Positions 11,743 to 23,254 of a stretch of 64,000 nucleotides of DNA are shown piece after piece; the stretch's first letter is position 1, and every line of letters starts with the position of its first letter. The notes beneath the pieces are model-generated. The model had not been told where the DNA came from. It did not search any database and worked only from the letters and a program-made list of their open reading frames with translations. The DNA is from Anisus vortex (taxonomy: Eukaryota; Mollusca; Gastropoda; Planorbidae), in NCBI GenBank assembly GCA_949126835.1, contig OX421492.1, positions 38,150,886 to 38,214,885 of the forward strand, read 5' to 3'. The translations under genes were made by a program, and so were the position numbers.

Positions 11743-12060
11743 GGAGTTATACAAAAAGATGATAAATAAATGGAAAGCAAGGTTGGGAAAGAAAATTGAT
11801 ACTCGGAGTAAAACAGAGGGAGTGATTGGAAGAAAGAGTAAGAGGTTGTAAAAGAAGGACATAGAGAGAGAGAGAAAGAAGCTAAGAGATCGAGAAAGTA
11901 TGTCTAGAAAGAGAGAGGGGGAGAGGAATAGAAAAAGGTTGCGAGAGAAAGCGAAATCAATAGTAAGAGAAAGAGAGAAAGGTTGTAACTGAGAAAAATT
12001 AATTGAGAGTAAAAGAGAAAGAGAGAAAGAGACTGAAGGTGTAAAAATGGTATAAGAGTA
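11590..12060. repeat. GA-rich microsatellite and degenerate AGAGA tract
   Basis: Pure (GA)n with GAAA interruptions at 11620-11742, decaying into AGAGAAAG-rich sequence to about 12060. Arg/Glu/Lys and Ser/Leu frames on the two strands are artefacts. Confidence 0.92.
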
Positions 12061-12299
12061 AAAGTGCCATTTGTTTTCTAAAAGTCAAGACAGTAACAGT
12101 AAAAGAGACTGAGTGGCTTCCAACGTAAAACGCTCATTTCCAGTGTCTGAAGCCAAAAATGTGCTCATCTACTGTAGTTGTGATGAATAGATGAGGAGAT
12201 TAGAACACAACCTGTCTACACCAGTACCTTAACATCAAGGAAAAACTCAACTTTAGTTACTTGTCTTTTACAGCGCTAACATGTCTCTGGTTTTCCACT

Positions 12300-12822
12300 T
12301 TACAAAATCATTTTGTCTGTCTTTTCTACAGTTTACAAAAACATTTTGTCTGTCTATTCTACAGTTTACAAAAACATTTTGTCTGTCTATTCTAGTTTAC
12401 GAAAACATTTTGTCTGTCTTTTCTACAGTTTACAAAAACATTTTGTCTGTCTATTTTTAAGTTTACAAAATCATTTTGTCTGTCTTTTCTACAGTTTACA
12501 AAAACATTTTGTTGTCTATTCTACAGTTTACAAAAACATTTTGTCTGTCTATTCTAGTTTACAAAAACATTTTGTCTGTCTATTCTACAGTTTACAAAAA
12601 CATTTTGTCTGTCTTTTCTACAGTTTACAAAAACATTTTGTCTGTCTTTTCTTCAGTTTACAAAAACATTTTGTCTGTCTTTTCTACAATTTACAAAAAC
12701 ATTTTGTCTGTCTTTTCTTCAGTTTACAAAAACATTTTGTCTGTCTTTTCTACAATTTACAAAAACATTTTGTCTGTCTTTTCTACAGTTTACAAAAACA
12801 TTTTGTCTGTCTTTTCTTTTCC
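12300..12822. repeat. 33-bp minisatellite, about 16 copies
   Basis: The unit joins ACATTTTGTCTGTC, TTTTCTACAG and TTTACAAAA. Some copies have lost ACAG or gained a T. Because 33 is a multiple of three, a 180-codon plus frame with an 11-residue period (HFVCLFYSLQK) stays open. It is composed entirely of the array and has no flanking coding sequence, so I do not call a gene. Confidence 0.95.
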
Positions 12823-13496
12823 ATAGTTGACAAGGATGTTTCGAGTCTTATTTAAATACTCAACCTTAATGTTATTTTACACTTTGGTTCTTACTTTTTA
12901 AGATTGAAATCAAATTTCGTCTGTTTATCTTTCAGAATATTTGCTTGAAAAATACAAACACATTTACACAATTTCTTACGCATACAACCTATGTATGCAA
13001 ATCACAACACAACAAAATATGCGCCGTAGTACTCTGTGAACATTGGAATGTATTAGTTTGGGGAGAATAAGGGCGGCTGGACAATGTGCTGACAACTCAA
13101 AACCCTTCTGAACAGTGAAAACCATTTTCTATGTCCCTGTCGTGTATTCTAGTGAACTCTGCGTCATAAAAATCATTGAGTAATATGGTCAGAAAATGGA
13201 TAGTTTTTAGATAACATGCACACAGAAGTTCATACGATTATGATAATAAAATAGATTTTATCAAACTAGATTTTTAAATGTTTGAAAAAGGTAAATACAT
13301 CTTCCAATATAAACATTTAATTAGAAGTTGAACACGATGGAAATCTGCCGTGGGCTCATGCTAGCAGACATTTGAAGAAGTATTCAAATTGCGGATTAAA
13401 AAATAATCAACTGATTCACTGAGTTAGCATAGAGCAAAGAAAGAATGTTTAAAAAAAAATTACGTTATAAGTTATGAAAAATACGCTTAACCAATA
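12823..13496. other. A/T-rich DNA, no gene seen
   Basis: No element ends, arrays or exon-like frames were recognised. Confidence 0.5.
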
Positions 13497-14056
13497 TAGT
13501 TATAACTTATGTGGATATATAACTTATGTGGATATATAACTTATGTGGATATATAACTTATGTGGATATATAACTTATGTGGATATATAACTTATGTGCA
13601 TATATAACTTATGTGGATATATAACTTATGTGGATATATAACTTATGTGGATATATAACTTATGTGGATATATAACTTATGTGGATATATAACTTATGTG
13701 CATATATAACTTATGTGGATATATAACTTATGTGGATATATAACTTATGTGGATATATAACTTTTGTGCATATATAACTTATGTGGATATATAACTTATG
13801 TGCATATATAACTTATGTGGATATATAACTTATGTGGATATATAACTTATGTGGATATATAACTTATGTGGATATATAACTTATGTGGATATATAACTTA
13901 TGTGGATATATAACTCATGTGGATATATAACTCATGTGGATATATAGCTTATGTGCATATATAACTTATGTGGATATATAACTTATGTGGATATATAACT
14001 TATGTGGATATATAACTTATGTGGATATATAACTTATGTGGATATATAACTTTTGT
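13497..14056. repeat. 17-bp minisatellite, about 33 copies
   Basis: The unit ACTTATGTGGATATATA is repeated with very few changes. The recurring variant TGCATATATA appears at irregular intervals, and ACTCATGTGG appears twice in neighbouring units. The low divergence indicates recent expansion. Confidence 0.97.
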
Positions 14057-14149
14057 AAAACGAAATGTTAGTAAAATCTCGAAGCTATGTGGTTTAAGAA
14101 AATGTTTATGTCACATAGGCTTAATTTATCCATTCCTTTCACATGTCTA

Positions 14150-14775
14150 TAATCCAAACTTGATGACATGCCAAATATTCAATAGTCCAATCTTGATGAC
14201 ATATCAAATATTCAATTTTCCAATCTTGTTGACATGTCTAATGTTCAATTGTCCAATCTTGTTGACATGTTTAATGTTCAATTGTCCAATCTTGTTGACA
14301 TGTTTAATGTTCATTTGTCCAATCTTAATCACATCTCATGGCTAATTAATTATAGTCTAATGTTGATGACATTTCAAATGTTCCATTGTCCAATCTTGAT
14401 GACATTTCTAATGTTTCATTGTCCAATAGTGATGGCATGTCTAATACTGTCCGATCTTGACATTCCTAATGATCAATAGTCCAATCATAATGACATGTCT
14501 AATATGCAATAGTCCAAACTCTATGATATTCCTATTGTTCAATAGTCCAATCTTGATGACATTTCTAATGTTCAATTGTCCAATCTTGATGACATTTCTA
14601 TTGTTCAATTGTCCAATCTTGATGAAATGTCTAATGTTCCATAGTCCAATCTCGATGACATTTCTAATGTTCAATAGTCCGATCTCGATGACATTTCTAA
14701 TGTTCAATAGTCCAATCTCGATGACATTTCTAATGTTCAATTGTCCAATCTTGATGAAATGTCTAATCTTCGGAA
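14150..14775. repeat. 33-bp minisatellite related in wording to the 34-bp array
   Basis: Units contain CCAATCTTGATGACAT, TTCTAATGTTCAA and TTGTCC, about 33 bp apart, with frequent substitutions and small length changes. The array begins about 95 bp after the 17-bp array. Open frames (SPISMTFLMFN on plus, IEIGLLNIRNV on minus) follow from the period and are not genes. Confidence 0.92.
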
Positions 14776-15219
14776 AAGGTTCAACCACGGGTCATTTATT
14801 GACATCCAGCATAGCCTTTAATGAAACGGTAAATCTTCGTCCGCATGACACGTCTGGTCAACACCGCTGTCCGGAATCGAAGATAGCCCCACATGACGTG
14901 TGGACTGTCAATATGTAGGTCACCAGGTCAGCACACGCGCACACATCCACACACATCAAACGCATGACAAAACCGAAGCGGATAGTCCACGTGAGAGTGA
15001 AATGATGCCCAGATCAACTGACAGGTCGGTCGCTAGGATTGACCTTCGGATACAGATTTCACGACTGGGACGGAACGGTGCCATCAGATAAGGACCAGTG
15101 CCAGTTTAAAAAAGGCAAGAGAATATGGCGGGGAAGGGGTGCAGTGATTTTCAAAGGCAGACTGTAGCATGGCGGTTTAAAATAAGTATGTAGGCCTACA
15201 TTAATTGTCAAACAAACTT
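14776..15219. other. Unassigned DNA of moderate GC
   Basis: 14810-15080 is richer in GC and CpG than its surroundings (CACGTCTGGTCAACACCGC, GACGGAACGG), but no frame is convincingly coding and no repeat partner was found in the window. Confidence 0.4.
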
Positions 15220-15850
15220 TGGTGATTGTTTACCTGCGTTAGCCCACGAGTTTTTTGGTTATCTGTGAAATATTTTTAAAGACCCATGCCAAATTCGGAC
15301 AAAGCAAGTCATTAAATGTCTCGCAAACGATATTCAGACTTAGAAAAAAATATTTTTATTCTCTTTTTTTTACTATTAATATAGCAAAAAAAAAAAAAGT
15401 TTTTTCGGCCATTGTCGTCAAGGGGTTTCTGTCCCTAACCTATATAAACTAACCGATACAAACCAAGCGCTATTAAAATTTCATTCATTTTAACCCTTAC
15501 AGTCCCGGGCGCGTATATAGCGGAACTGAAGGCAGCATAGATAGAAGTAGGTCGGTACGGGAAGGGTTAATTGCGCATGGCTAGTATCGGTTAGTTTTAT
15601 AGGTTAGCGTTGGTAACTCTTCTCCTGTGAAGTCACAAGACAAAAATGCCAAAATGGCGTTGTTTATGTTAAATTAATAGAAAAAAACTAAAAAATCGCG
15701 TTGAAAAATATTTTCTTTTTTTTTTCTAAGCCTAAATATCGTTTGCGAGACATTTAATGACTTGATTCGTATGTATTTGCCATGGATATTTGAAAATCGT
15801 TCCTATAACACCCCAAAACTCGTGGGCTAACGCAGGTAAACAATTACCAT
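15220..15850. mobile_element. Long-inverted-repeat (foldback/MITE-like) element
   Basis: The ends are inverted copies: TGGTGATTGTTTACCTGCG at 15220 faces CGCAGGTAAACAATTACCA ending at 15849. Similarity continues inward through GTTAGCCCACGAGTTTT, AAGTCATTAAATGTCTCGC, AAACGATATT and CTTAGAAAAAAA, and again at AACCGATAC / GTATCGGTT near the centre. The arms are about 250 bp with indels. The spacer (about 15490-15570) includes TTAACCCTTACAGTCCCGGG. There is no transposase, and a target duplication was not clear. Confidence 0.85.
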
Positions 15851-16384
15851 GACGATAAATATATTTAGATGAAACATGTCTAAGTGTATACTAAACTAAA
15901 GTGTGTCATTTTAAATTTTAAACAAAATTAAGACTAATATTTTTTTCTCTCCATACATTGCTCTTCCACTAATTCCCACCCCCAACGCAAAAAACAAAAA
16001 TCAATCTTCACTCCAGTCCTATATCCATCACGTAGAGCACAGCAGCTAGATACAACCTACCCTCCTGACCTACCAAATTCCTCACCACTTCCCCATCAGT
16101 TCTGAGTAAAGAGATTGAACCGAGACAATGGGGCTAGCCTGGATCATAGACATATATATATATATATATCCACTCTGATGGAACCACACATATTCCACAT
16201 GGGTTGGAAGTGAACACGTTTTAGAGCAAGACAATACATTGCGCAATATTTTATTAGCCAGCTCCCTACGGCTTAGAAAACAATAAGCAGGCTCGCTTCT
16301 TCTTCTTATTTTTTTTTCACTGTAATATCCTATATGTTTGAGGCATAATAAATAAATCCCTCCAGTTATGCATACCTATTTATA
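15851..16384. other. Unassigned DNA with a short (TA)n tract
   Basis: (TA)n at 16151-16168. Nothing else is recognisable. Confidence 0.5.
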
Positions 16385-16440
16385 CAGTCAAACATCGGGT
16401 TATGTCCATAATCCGTCCAAGAACAGTCGACAAAATCCGC
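16385..16440 (+). mobile_element. Possible pogo/Tigger-like 5' terminal repeat
   Basis: TA followed by CAGTCAAACATCGGGTTATG resembles the CAGTC-start termini of pogo/Tigger elements, which insert at TA. No matching right end was found, so this is at best a remnant. Confidence 0.4.
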
Positions 16441-17240
16441 ACACGACAGGGTATTTATTTTTTAATGAATCAAACGTTAATCTAATCCCTGTAAAACATT
16501 CTAAAATACACTTAAATATAAAGGCTTATATATAATCAAAATTAAGAAGAAGAAGTTAAAACAACATATAATGAATGAAAAGAATGGTATACAAAATAGA
16601 AATAGAAAGCAAAATAGAAGATAGCGAGTAGAGATTGCGAAGAAGATAACATTGTTTCATTGATAAACTAACCCCCCCCCCCCTTTTCTCCCCCCCCCCC
16701 CCCACAAAAAAAAACCAAAACAACAACAACAACAAACAAACAAACAAACAAACAAAAACTTCCCTCATAAGGACGAAACCCGTAGCAATCGGAAAAAAAA
16801 TAATTTTAGATACATTTTAATTGTTAAAATAATTGGACTTATTTTTAATAATGCTTTTATTAACGCTGAAATAAAAACAACTTGGCATATTTATTGAAAT
16901 AGTTTTCTCTTTCTAAACATGTTCTATGTTATAAAAAATATAAATATTATATTATTATATTGCTTGCAATAAAGCAGGCAGCCAGTTAATTAAAAAAAGA
17001 AATTATAGCTGCAAAGAAAAAGTAACTCAGACGAAATTGTGTTCACAGCTTGTCTCCCATGGCAAATTAGTGCGTTGGGAGATTTAGTTCAGTGCACACA
17101 CCAAATCACTGGCCCTTTTTTTTTTCTTTCTTATTACTGTTTTCTTCTTCCTAAATAGAAATAGTAGAATCTATGTCTTGTATGAAAGGTGCACTGCTTA
17201 TTTTTTTAGCCTATATTAGTGCATTGAATATATTGTATTT
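16441..17240. other. A/T-rich DNA, no gene seen
   Basis: Apart from the homopolymer block at 16670-16760 nothing is recognised. Confidence 0.5.
16670..16760. repeat. Poly-C runs and (CAAA)n
   Basis: Two poly-C runs (from 16672 and 16691) are followed by CAA and CAAA repeats to 16757. Confidence 0.95.
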
Positions 17241-18099
17241 GTATAGCCAGGATTTTTTTCCAAACGGAGTGGGTGGGTGTGAGAGGGGGGGGGGAGGGGG
17301 TTAAGCTTTTGCGTGATACCAAGTTTCCGTAAATGTTCACTATTTTAATACATATTTGTTTTAAAAACGTTATTTTGTTTTTATCTATCAGTATATATAT
17401 ATATAATATGTATGCATGTTTATGTTTTGCGTCTGTATGAGCGTGCGTATGCTGTAAATGTATTTATGTGAATACATATTATGTATGTGTTTTACGTGTG
17501 TGGTTTTATTAATAAGTGTATATATGTAAGACTTTTGGTCTTTGCGCTTAAAAATCTTTTTTTTTTTTTGTAGCGTATAGTGGCACAAATTTTCCAATAC
17601 ATTTTGTTCAATACGTTTAAATGTGAACGATTTTTTCCCCTATAGCTCTAGACTCCCAAACAGATTTGAAAAAAAATAATTCCAGATCGATGGCCGTGAA
17701 TGAAGACTGTGCGATTCAGTCAGCCGTTGATTTAGTTGTCCAAGTTGTATGCCGGTCTGTGGGTTTAATTGAATACTGCTTTTTAAAGGGGTTCTTGTGG
17801 CGAGAAGGGGTTCGGGGAGCAAAAGACCAAAGACTTTGTTGTATTATTGATAATTTTTTTCCACAGGTAACTATTGCGTACACATAAAGCCCACGTTTTA
17901 TATAATACTTATAGATATGAAAACATAGACAGATTCCAGAGAGAAACCGATACTTACATTGATACTATATAAACTGGTTATAAAAAACATAATTGAAATA
18001 ATTGCTTTGAGGTTGGAGTAAAAGGAGTAGGGCTCTGCAATAGGTTTTGGAAAATATTTGTAGCCTAAAGAATCTTTATGTTGCAAACTTTCAGACTTT
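17241..18099. other. Unassigned DNA with a G-run
   Basis: A poly-G/GGGA run lies at 17283-17300 and a TGTATG-rich part at 17390-17530. The overlapping frames at 17640-17887 have no domain. Confidence 0.45.
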
Positions 18100-18345
18100 T
18101 AGATTTTTTTTCAGATTTTCACACTTATAGACTTTTGGACTTTCAGACATTTAGATTTTTTCAGACTTTCACACTTATATACTTTTGGACTTTCAGACTT
18201 TTAGATTTTTTTAGACTTTTAGAATTTTTTAGACTTTCAGACTTTTAGATTTTTTTTTAGACTTTTAGAGTTTTTTTTTAGATTTTCAGACTTTTATTAG
18301 AGTTTTTTTTTAGATTTTCAGACTTTTTAGACTTTCAGACTTTAA
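18100..18345. repeat. Degenerate tandem repeat of AGACTTTTAG / TTTTTT
   Basis: The words CAGACTTTTAGA, TTTAGACTTT and poly-T alternate with variable spacing (about 18-25 bp) on the plus strand. Confidence 0.85.
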
Positions 18346-18733
18346 ACCTACTTGAAACCAGAACATGTATGTCTTCTCCCACAGACTTTCTCCCTTTGCC
18401 TCAACATGAAAACCAAAACCCACTGGCCATTCATTTTAAATACCATTATATTATTTATTTTCATAGTAATACAAGTCATTGATTTATTTTATCGCCGCCC
18501 CCCCCCACTTTTTCTTTGTTTATTTTCTACTTTCTTTCTGTCTTTCATTCATTCCATGGCGTACAAAAATAGAAGGGACAAAACATAATAGTGTTTTGCT
18601 AAGGCAATCAAAGCTTACACGTAAATAGAAAAATCGTGTGTGTGTGTTTCGATTCAGTCGATCACTGGTGTCTGGCTATAAAAATACGACTTTTGTTTGT
18701 CTGTGGAGATATATTTTGAGATTTCAGACACGT
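18346..18733. other. Unassigned DNA
   Basis: The 18352-18588 frame is hydrophobic at its end but has no start context, splice context or family. Confidence 0.4.
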
Positions 18734-18751
18734 CATATATATATATATATA

Positions 18752-18808
<57 letters not shown>

Positions 18809-18880
18809 CATATATATATAAACCGATATACGAAAACGATATATATTTGTATAAATAGGCCTATATATATATATATTTAT
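18734..18880. repeat. (AT)n microsatellite, interrupted
   Basis: TA dinucleotides dominate 18734-18825, with shorter TATA runs to about 18880. Confidence 0.95.
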
Positions 18881-19029
18881 CTTCGTTCAATCGAAATCGA
18901 TGTTCGCTAAGAAATTAGAAAAGGTAGTGATACAATTTTTTATAAACCTCTATAGCTATTCATAAAATCTAGGTGATTATAAAGGTTATAAAAGTTGAAA
19001 GTCATTATAGCATGAAGCACCCAACGTGT

Positions 19030-19282
19030 ATTTTCCTACGCGGGACCGTCCGCTTGGAATAACCTCCCACTACAGCTTCGCCAGAGCCCTAACTTCGACA
19101 CCTCCAGAAGCCGGCTGAAGACTCACCTATTTCGTTAGCAGTATTTACGTATACATATTTACATTTTCGTCTGTAGTTCGTTGTCTGTATTCTGTAACTG
19201 CCGTCAGTGCTTAGAACTGTCATCAACGGGATATGTGCTATACAAGCACCATTATTATTATTATTATTATTATTATTACATT
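19030..19282 (+). pseudogene. LINE 3' end (C-terminus of reverse-transcriptase ORF plus UTR and ATT tail)
   Basis: From 19037 to the stop at 19136-19138 the plus strand reads YAGPSAWNNLPLQLRQSP and ends SRLKTHLFR-stop. The pattern GP-x-x-WN-x-LP followed by F-x(4)-R/K-LKT-x-LF is the well-known C-terminal tail of many non-LTR retrotransposon polymerases. About 90 bp of 3' UTR follows, ending GTGCTATACAAGCACC and then (ATT)n to 19277, a usual LINE 3' tail. Only this 5'-truncated end is present, as expected from abortive target-primed reverse transcription. A similar tail (GCGCTATACAAATATTATT) occurs alone at 41084. The fragment is not functional. The exact clade cannot be decided from this stub. 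Confidence 0.85.
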
Positions 19283-20556
19283 GAATTAGGGGGTTTCAAA
19301 TATTGTACGGTTTATTCCATACAATTATTGTATGGTTTATCTAATACAAGGTTTACTTCTTCAACTTACATTTTAAAAATTTTCTTGTTTGTACTGTATA
19401 GCAAAAGACACTATCCAACTGATAACACCAGTAAAATTGTAAATATATAATCTTTGCACATATAAATCTATTTATATTTTTGAATGTTAAAAACAAATCA
19501 AAATATTCAATTTAATAATTATAAAATGGTAATGAGGGAACACTTGCATCATTAATATTAAACATCCTTATCAAATAATACCAAAAATAAGATGATACCC
19601 CCACATTTGCTTTACTAGCCCTCGAAGTATGTTTTCGGTGAATGATTAATGTGCAAGTCTACCGTCTTGAAGTAAGTGTGTTGTAAATGTATTAGCTTGA
19701 AAGGATTTTTGTTTTCCATTTTTAGATTTAATGGATTGAGCACATTCATTTGTAAAAGTAAAAACTTATAACATAGAAAAGGATGTTTCGATTAAATAAA
19801 AGTAAGATTATTTACCAGTAAGATCAGTTTTACAGTAATACACATGCATCTAACATGCAGATTACGTCTAGTGGTGGCGCAAAGAAAAACTGCATTTTGG
19901 ACATTACGCTACACACTACACACCTATAACCCAGGCCAATTTTTCAGTCCGGTAACAAGAAAAAAAGTGCACAATAACCTTTATCTATAGCATTTACCTT
20001 TTTTTTAAACAAATTCCAATATATTTTATTCACCTTTCAGCGAATTGTTGGTTTATAGTTTATATCTTCCTATATACAGATTCCCACAATCTCTCAATAT
20101 AAGGAGTAAAAAAAATGATTTCAAACAACTACCCTAGCCGATTGGAACACCCCACAGGGACTGGCACACCTCATAAGAATATTTTACTGAGACTAAAAAA
20201 AGGTATCTGAGACTCTGTCGTCATGATTTCGAGCGGACTTCGTCTTGAAAGGGGGGGGGGAGGGGGATGGATCTTAGGATCATTGGATTAGTGAGTGTTG
20301 AGTTATCCAAAAACCACACAACTATAAGAGCTTGCTATTAGTTAACTGGTTCACACCTTGTCGTGACCATACACTTAACTCGTTGGGGGTTACACAATAG
20401 AAATGGCGAAGCATACAGCCACCAGTAAAGGGTTAAACTGAATGTAATAAAGGATAAGTTAAATGATGAAAAATGTAGGTATAAAATCAACAACAATATT
20501 ATAATAAAGAAACACGACCAAGAAAACACGTTTTCAGATAAACAGATTTAGCAGAC
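19283..20556. other. A/T-rich DNA, no gene seen
   Basis: A G-run lies at 20251-20269. A minus-strand frame at 20338-20529 is hydrophobic but unsupported. Nothing else is recognised. Confidence 0.5.
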
Positions 20557-21016
20557 GGAGAGGCAGAAGTTGTAATGTCTTATAGAATAACAAAAAGTTG
20601 TTGGAGAGGCAGAAGTTGTAATGTTATATAGAACAACAAAAAGCTGTTGGAGGGGCAGAAGTCGTAATGTTATATAGATCAACAAAAAGTTGTTGGGGAG
20701 GCAGAAGTTGTAATGCTATAAAGAACAACAAAAAGTTGTTGGAGAGGCAGAAGTTGTAATGTTATATAGAACAACAAAAAGTTGTTGGAGAGACAGAAGT
20801 TGTAATGTTTTATAGAACAACAAAAAGTTGTTGGAGAGGCAGAAGTTGTAATGTTTTATAGAACAACAAAAAATTGTTGGAGAGGCAGAAGTTGTAATGT
20901 TTTATAGAACAACAAAAAGTTGTTGGCGAGGCAGAAGTTGTAATGCTATAAAGAACAACAAAAAATTGTTGGAGAGGTAGAAGTTGTAATGTTATATAGA
21001 ACAACAAAAAATGGTT
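20557..21016. repeat. 46-bp minisatellite, 10 copies, each with a hairpin
   Basis: Ten units of 46 bp fill 460 bp. Each contains GGAGAGGCAGAAGTTGTAAT, then GTTATATAGA, then AACAACAAAAAGTTGTT. The last word is a perfect inverted repeat, AACAAC/GTTGTT around AAAAA, so every unit can form a small stem-loop. Variants are GTTTTATAG and GCTATAAAG. Minus-strand frames are artefacts of the array. Confidence 0.97.
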
Positions 21017-21269
21017 GCTTTTTTGTTTTTAGATCCAAAATTATTTTAATTAGTAAGAACTTTGATTTAGTTTTATGTTTTGTCCGTTAAGGAATAATAA
21101 TCTAAGGGTTAAAATAATTGCAATTTAATGAACTTGCTAGGAAACTATTGAAAAAATGATAATTCGTCTGAAGTTTTTTTTTTTTGCTACAGTTTTAATA
21201 AGTTTATGCAATGTACATGATATAATTTAGACTTGTCTAAAGTACATCAACAGGGAAGAAACAGCTTGA

Positions 21270-21368
21270 GGGTTGCCTAAAATACATCTATAATAGCCAG
21301 TGTATTGCCTAAAGTACATATATAATAGCCAGTGTGTTGCCTAAATAACATCTATAATAGCCAGTGTT
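21270..21368. repeat. ~32-bp tandem repeat, 3 copies
   Basis: TTGCCTAAAGTACAT then CTATAATAGCCAGTGT occurs three times from 21272 with few changes. Confidence 0.9.
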
Positions 21369-22122
21369 TACTTTACTCAAATGAAATAGTAAAGGACCCT
21401 TATATGGAAGCGGTCCAGTATAGATAAATCAGCCTGGGCGTCATTGAATGGACTTTAGAGTTGTCACGTGAACATTAGTTCTACAGAAACTGCATGGCGT
21501 CTCATTGATTGGTCAATTAGTTATTTTTAAAACTCTACTGCGCATTTCGCCTAATGTTTTCTTTTATTGTTTAAACGGCGTGTGGTTTATAAAATAAAAG
21601 AGCGGGAAAAAAAACAAAATAACAAGAACAACATACAAAGGCTTTTAGAAAACTCCATTAAAAACTGGTTTCAGCACCACACCATTAAAGCGAAAGTAGA
21701 ATTTAAAATTTTGTTCCTTTTTTTTAACAATGTTTTGTTTCGGTAATAGCACTGGGAAAACCCGATAAAACACGCGCAAATCAATCAAATCAGGAGTAAC
21801 TTTTAAAGTAGTAATCAATAAAGTCTTTTCTTCACGTCAGACTTTTGCTGACTACCAACCGACCTTTTAACCGAGTGCGTCCGTCTGTCTGTCTAAACAT
21901 TCCTCTAATATTTTGAAATTTATTTACATTCTTTTGCGATCTTTTTATTTTCCGTCAGCGGGACTTTTTCACCGTAATTTTAAATATTATCAGTTCCAAA
22001 CAAACACTTTTATAGACGTGAAGCGATGCAGGCTATATATTGACAAGTCTTAACGATTATGCATGCATAAAAGGTCAATAAGAAGAACATTTCCGGTCTT
22101 AGTCGATCATTTGCTTCGAAAC
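21369..22122. other. Unassigned DNA upstream of the THAP fragment
   Basis: A TATA-like TTTATAAAATAAAAG lies near 21588, but there is no evidence it is used. No repeat partners were found. Confidence 0.4.
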
Positions 22123-22290
22123 ATGTCTGTTTGCTACGTTACTGGTTGTACGAAAATATTAAGAGATTTAAATTTTATTTCATTTCCAAAAGATGGCGCC
22201 AAAAGAAAACGATGGATTGTGAATGTCAGATTTGAAGAATCACCTATTTATAATCCCAAACTAATTGCTGGATGCAAAAGAATTTTCGTG
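22123..22290 (+). pseudogene. THAP-type zinc finger fragment lacking the ligand histidine
   Basis: From the ATG at 22123 the frame reads MSVCYVTGC, then FISFPKD, KRKRWIVNVR and PKLIAGCKRIF. This fits the THAP DNA-binding domain (C-x(2-4)-C near the N-terminus, F-x-F-P, an invariant W, then C-x2-H-F). Cys4, Cys9, Pro22, Trp31, Cys51 and Phe55 are in place, but residue 54, the fourth zinc ligand, is Ile instead of His. The frame continues open for about 50 hydrophobic codons to 22440 without the usual downstream AVPTIF-like motif. THAP domains occur in cellular regulators and in P-element-type transposases. I read this as a decayed gene or transposon piece. A first exon with an unusual site is the alternative. 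The start is chosen because THAP domains begin at the initiator Met. Confidence 0.6.
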
Positions 22291-22730
22291 TTGTTGTTTT
22301 TTATGAATCTCCGCATTGTGTTTTTTTATTACCAAGGACGCAACTATTTATTTAAACTAGTTAATTTGTCTATAAAGTTTAACCTAAATTTAACTTTAAC
22401 TTTAGAATTCAGTTCCATAAAAAATAAAAATAAAACGTAAACCCTGGTTCGAGACTAAAGCTATCATAAGTCTTACGTGTTAATAGATTGCACCAACACT
22501 GTTGATGCTAATGGTATGTCGTGTGTTTGTGTGCATGTGTGTGCAAGCAAGTGTGTATGTAAATGGAGTAAATAAAGTAGGGGTGGTGGGTGGCTGGGGG
22601 GAGAGGGGGGCCACTGTAGCTATTGTGTGTGTGTGGACTCCACTAACACATTCATTATATCGGCGAACAACAAATTTAGTCATCATTGTGATATTAGCTT
22701 CCCCATTCACAAAACAACACAATATTATTA
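22291..22730. other. Unassigned DNA
   Basis: A GTGTGT/GGGG-rich part lies at 22515-22640. The overlapping opposite-strand frames here are shadows of low-complexity sequence. Confidence 0.45.
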
Positions 22731-22746
22731 TAGATCTAGAATTATA

Positions 22747-22911
22747 GGCGTAGCCACGTGGGGTGGGGGGGGGAGGGGAGAGGGGTGAGACCTACAGACT
22801 TCGTTTACTTGCCCCTTTTTTAAAACTTTGCATAATTTGCCCTTTACACAACTCCCACCCCCTTACTTTCATTCTCCCTTCCCCAACATCGAAATCCTGG
22901 ATACGCCCGTG
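22747..22911. mobile_element. Small MITE-like element with inverted ends
   Basis: The left end GGCGTAGCCACG and the inverted right end CACGGGCGTATCCAGG share GGCGTA-CCA. Flanks TCTAGAATTATA (22735-22746) and TCTAGAATATAT (from 22912) look like a target-site duplication. The interior is a G-run followed by its C-rich counterpart. The family is not identified. Confidence 0.5.
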
Positions 22912-22923
22912 TCTAGAATATAT

Positions 22924-23254
22924 TATTATATTAATAGTAAGTAGATTTTGTTGAAAATTGTAAAATAAGTAATTGTCGATAGTCACACAGCTGGGAAAGG
23001 GTGCTTCGTTTACATAGATGTAATAGTAACATGAGCAGACGGGTGGGTACCAATAGTTTTGTTTTTCTTATTGTGTTCAAAAATTATGTTTTAACGACAA
23101 GCTATCAAAAACAGTCTCTGGCATAAACTGGTGTATGTTATGTCTTAGTTGTGTCCCTTTGCGAAAGGAAAAGGACGAGAAGAAATGAGCTTACGGTTGA
23201 GGACTCGGTGTCAATAATCTCCCTTGCTCTCAAAATCTGGATGTATTATAATAT
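22924..23254. other. Unassigned DNA
   Basis: No gene or repeat was recognised. Confidence 0.45.

Noticed and set aside
12313..12855. 180-codon protein with 11-residue repeats
   Set aside because: It consists wholly of a 33-bp minisatellite, whose length divisible by three keeps the frame open.
18638..18910. Ile/Tyr-rich membrane protein
   Set aside because: Translation of an (AT)n microsatellite.
21585..21605. TATA box upstream of the THAP fragment
   Set aside because: TATA-like words are frequent in DNA this A/T-rich, it lies over 500 bp from the ATG, and there is no other promoter evidence.
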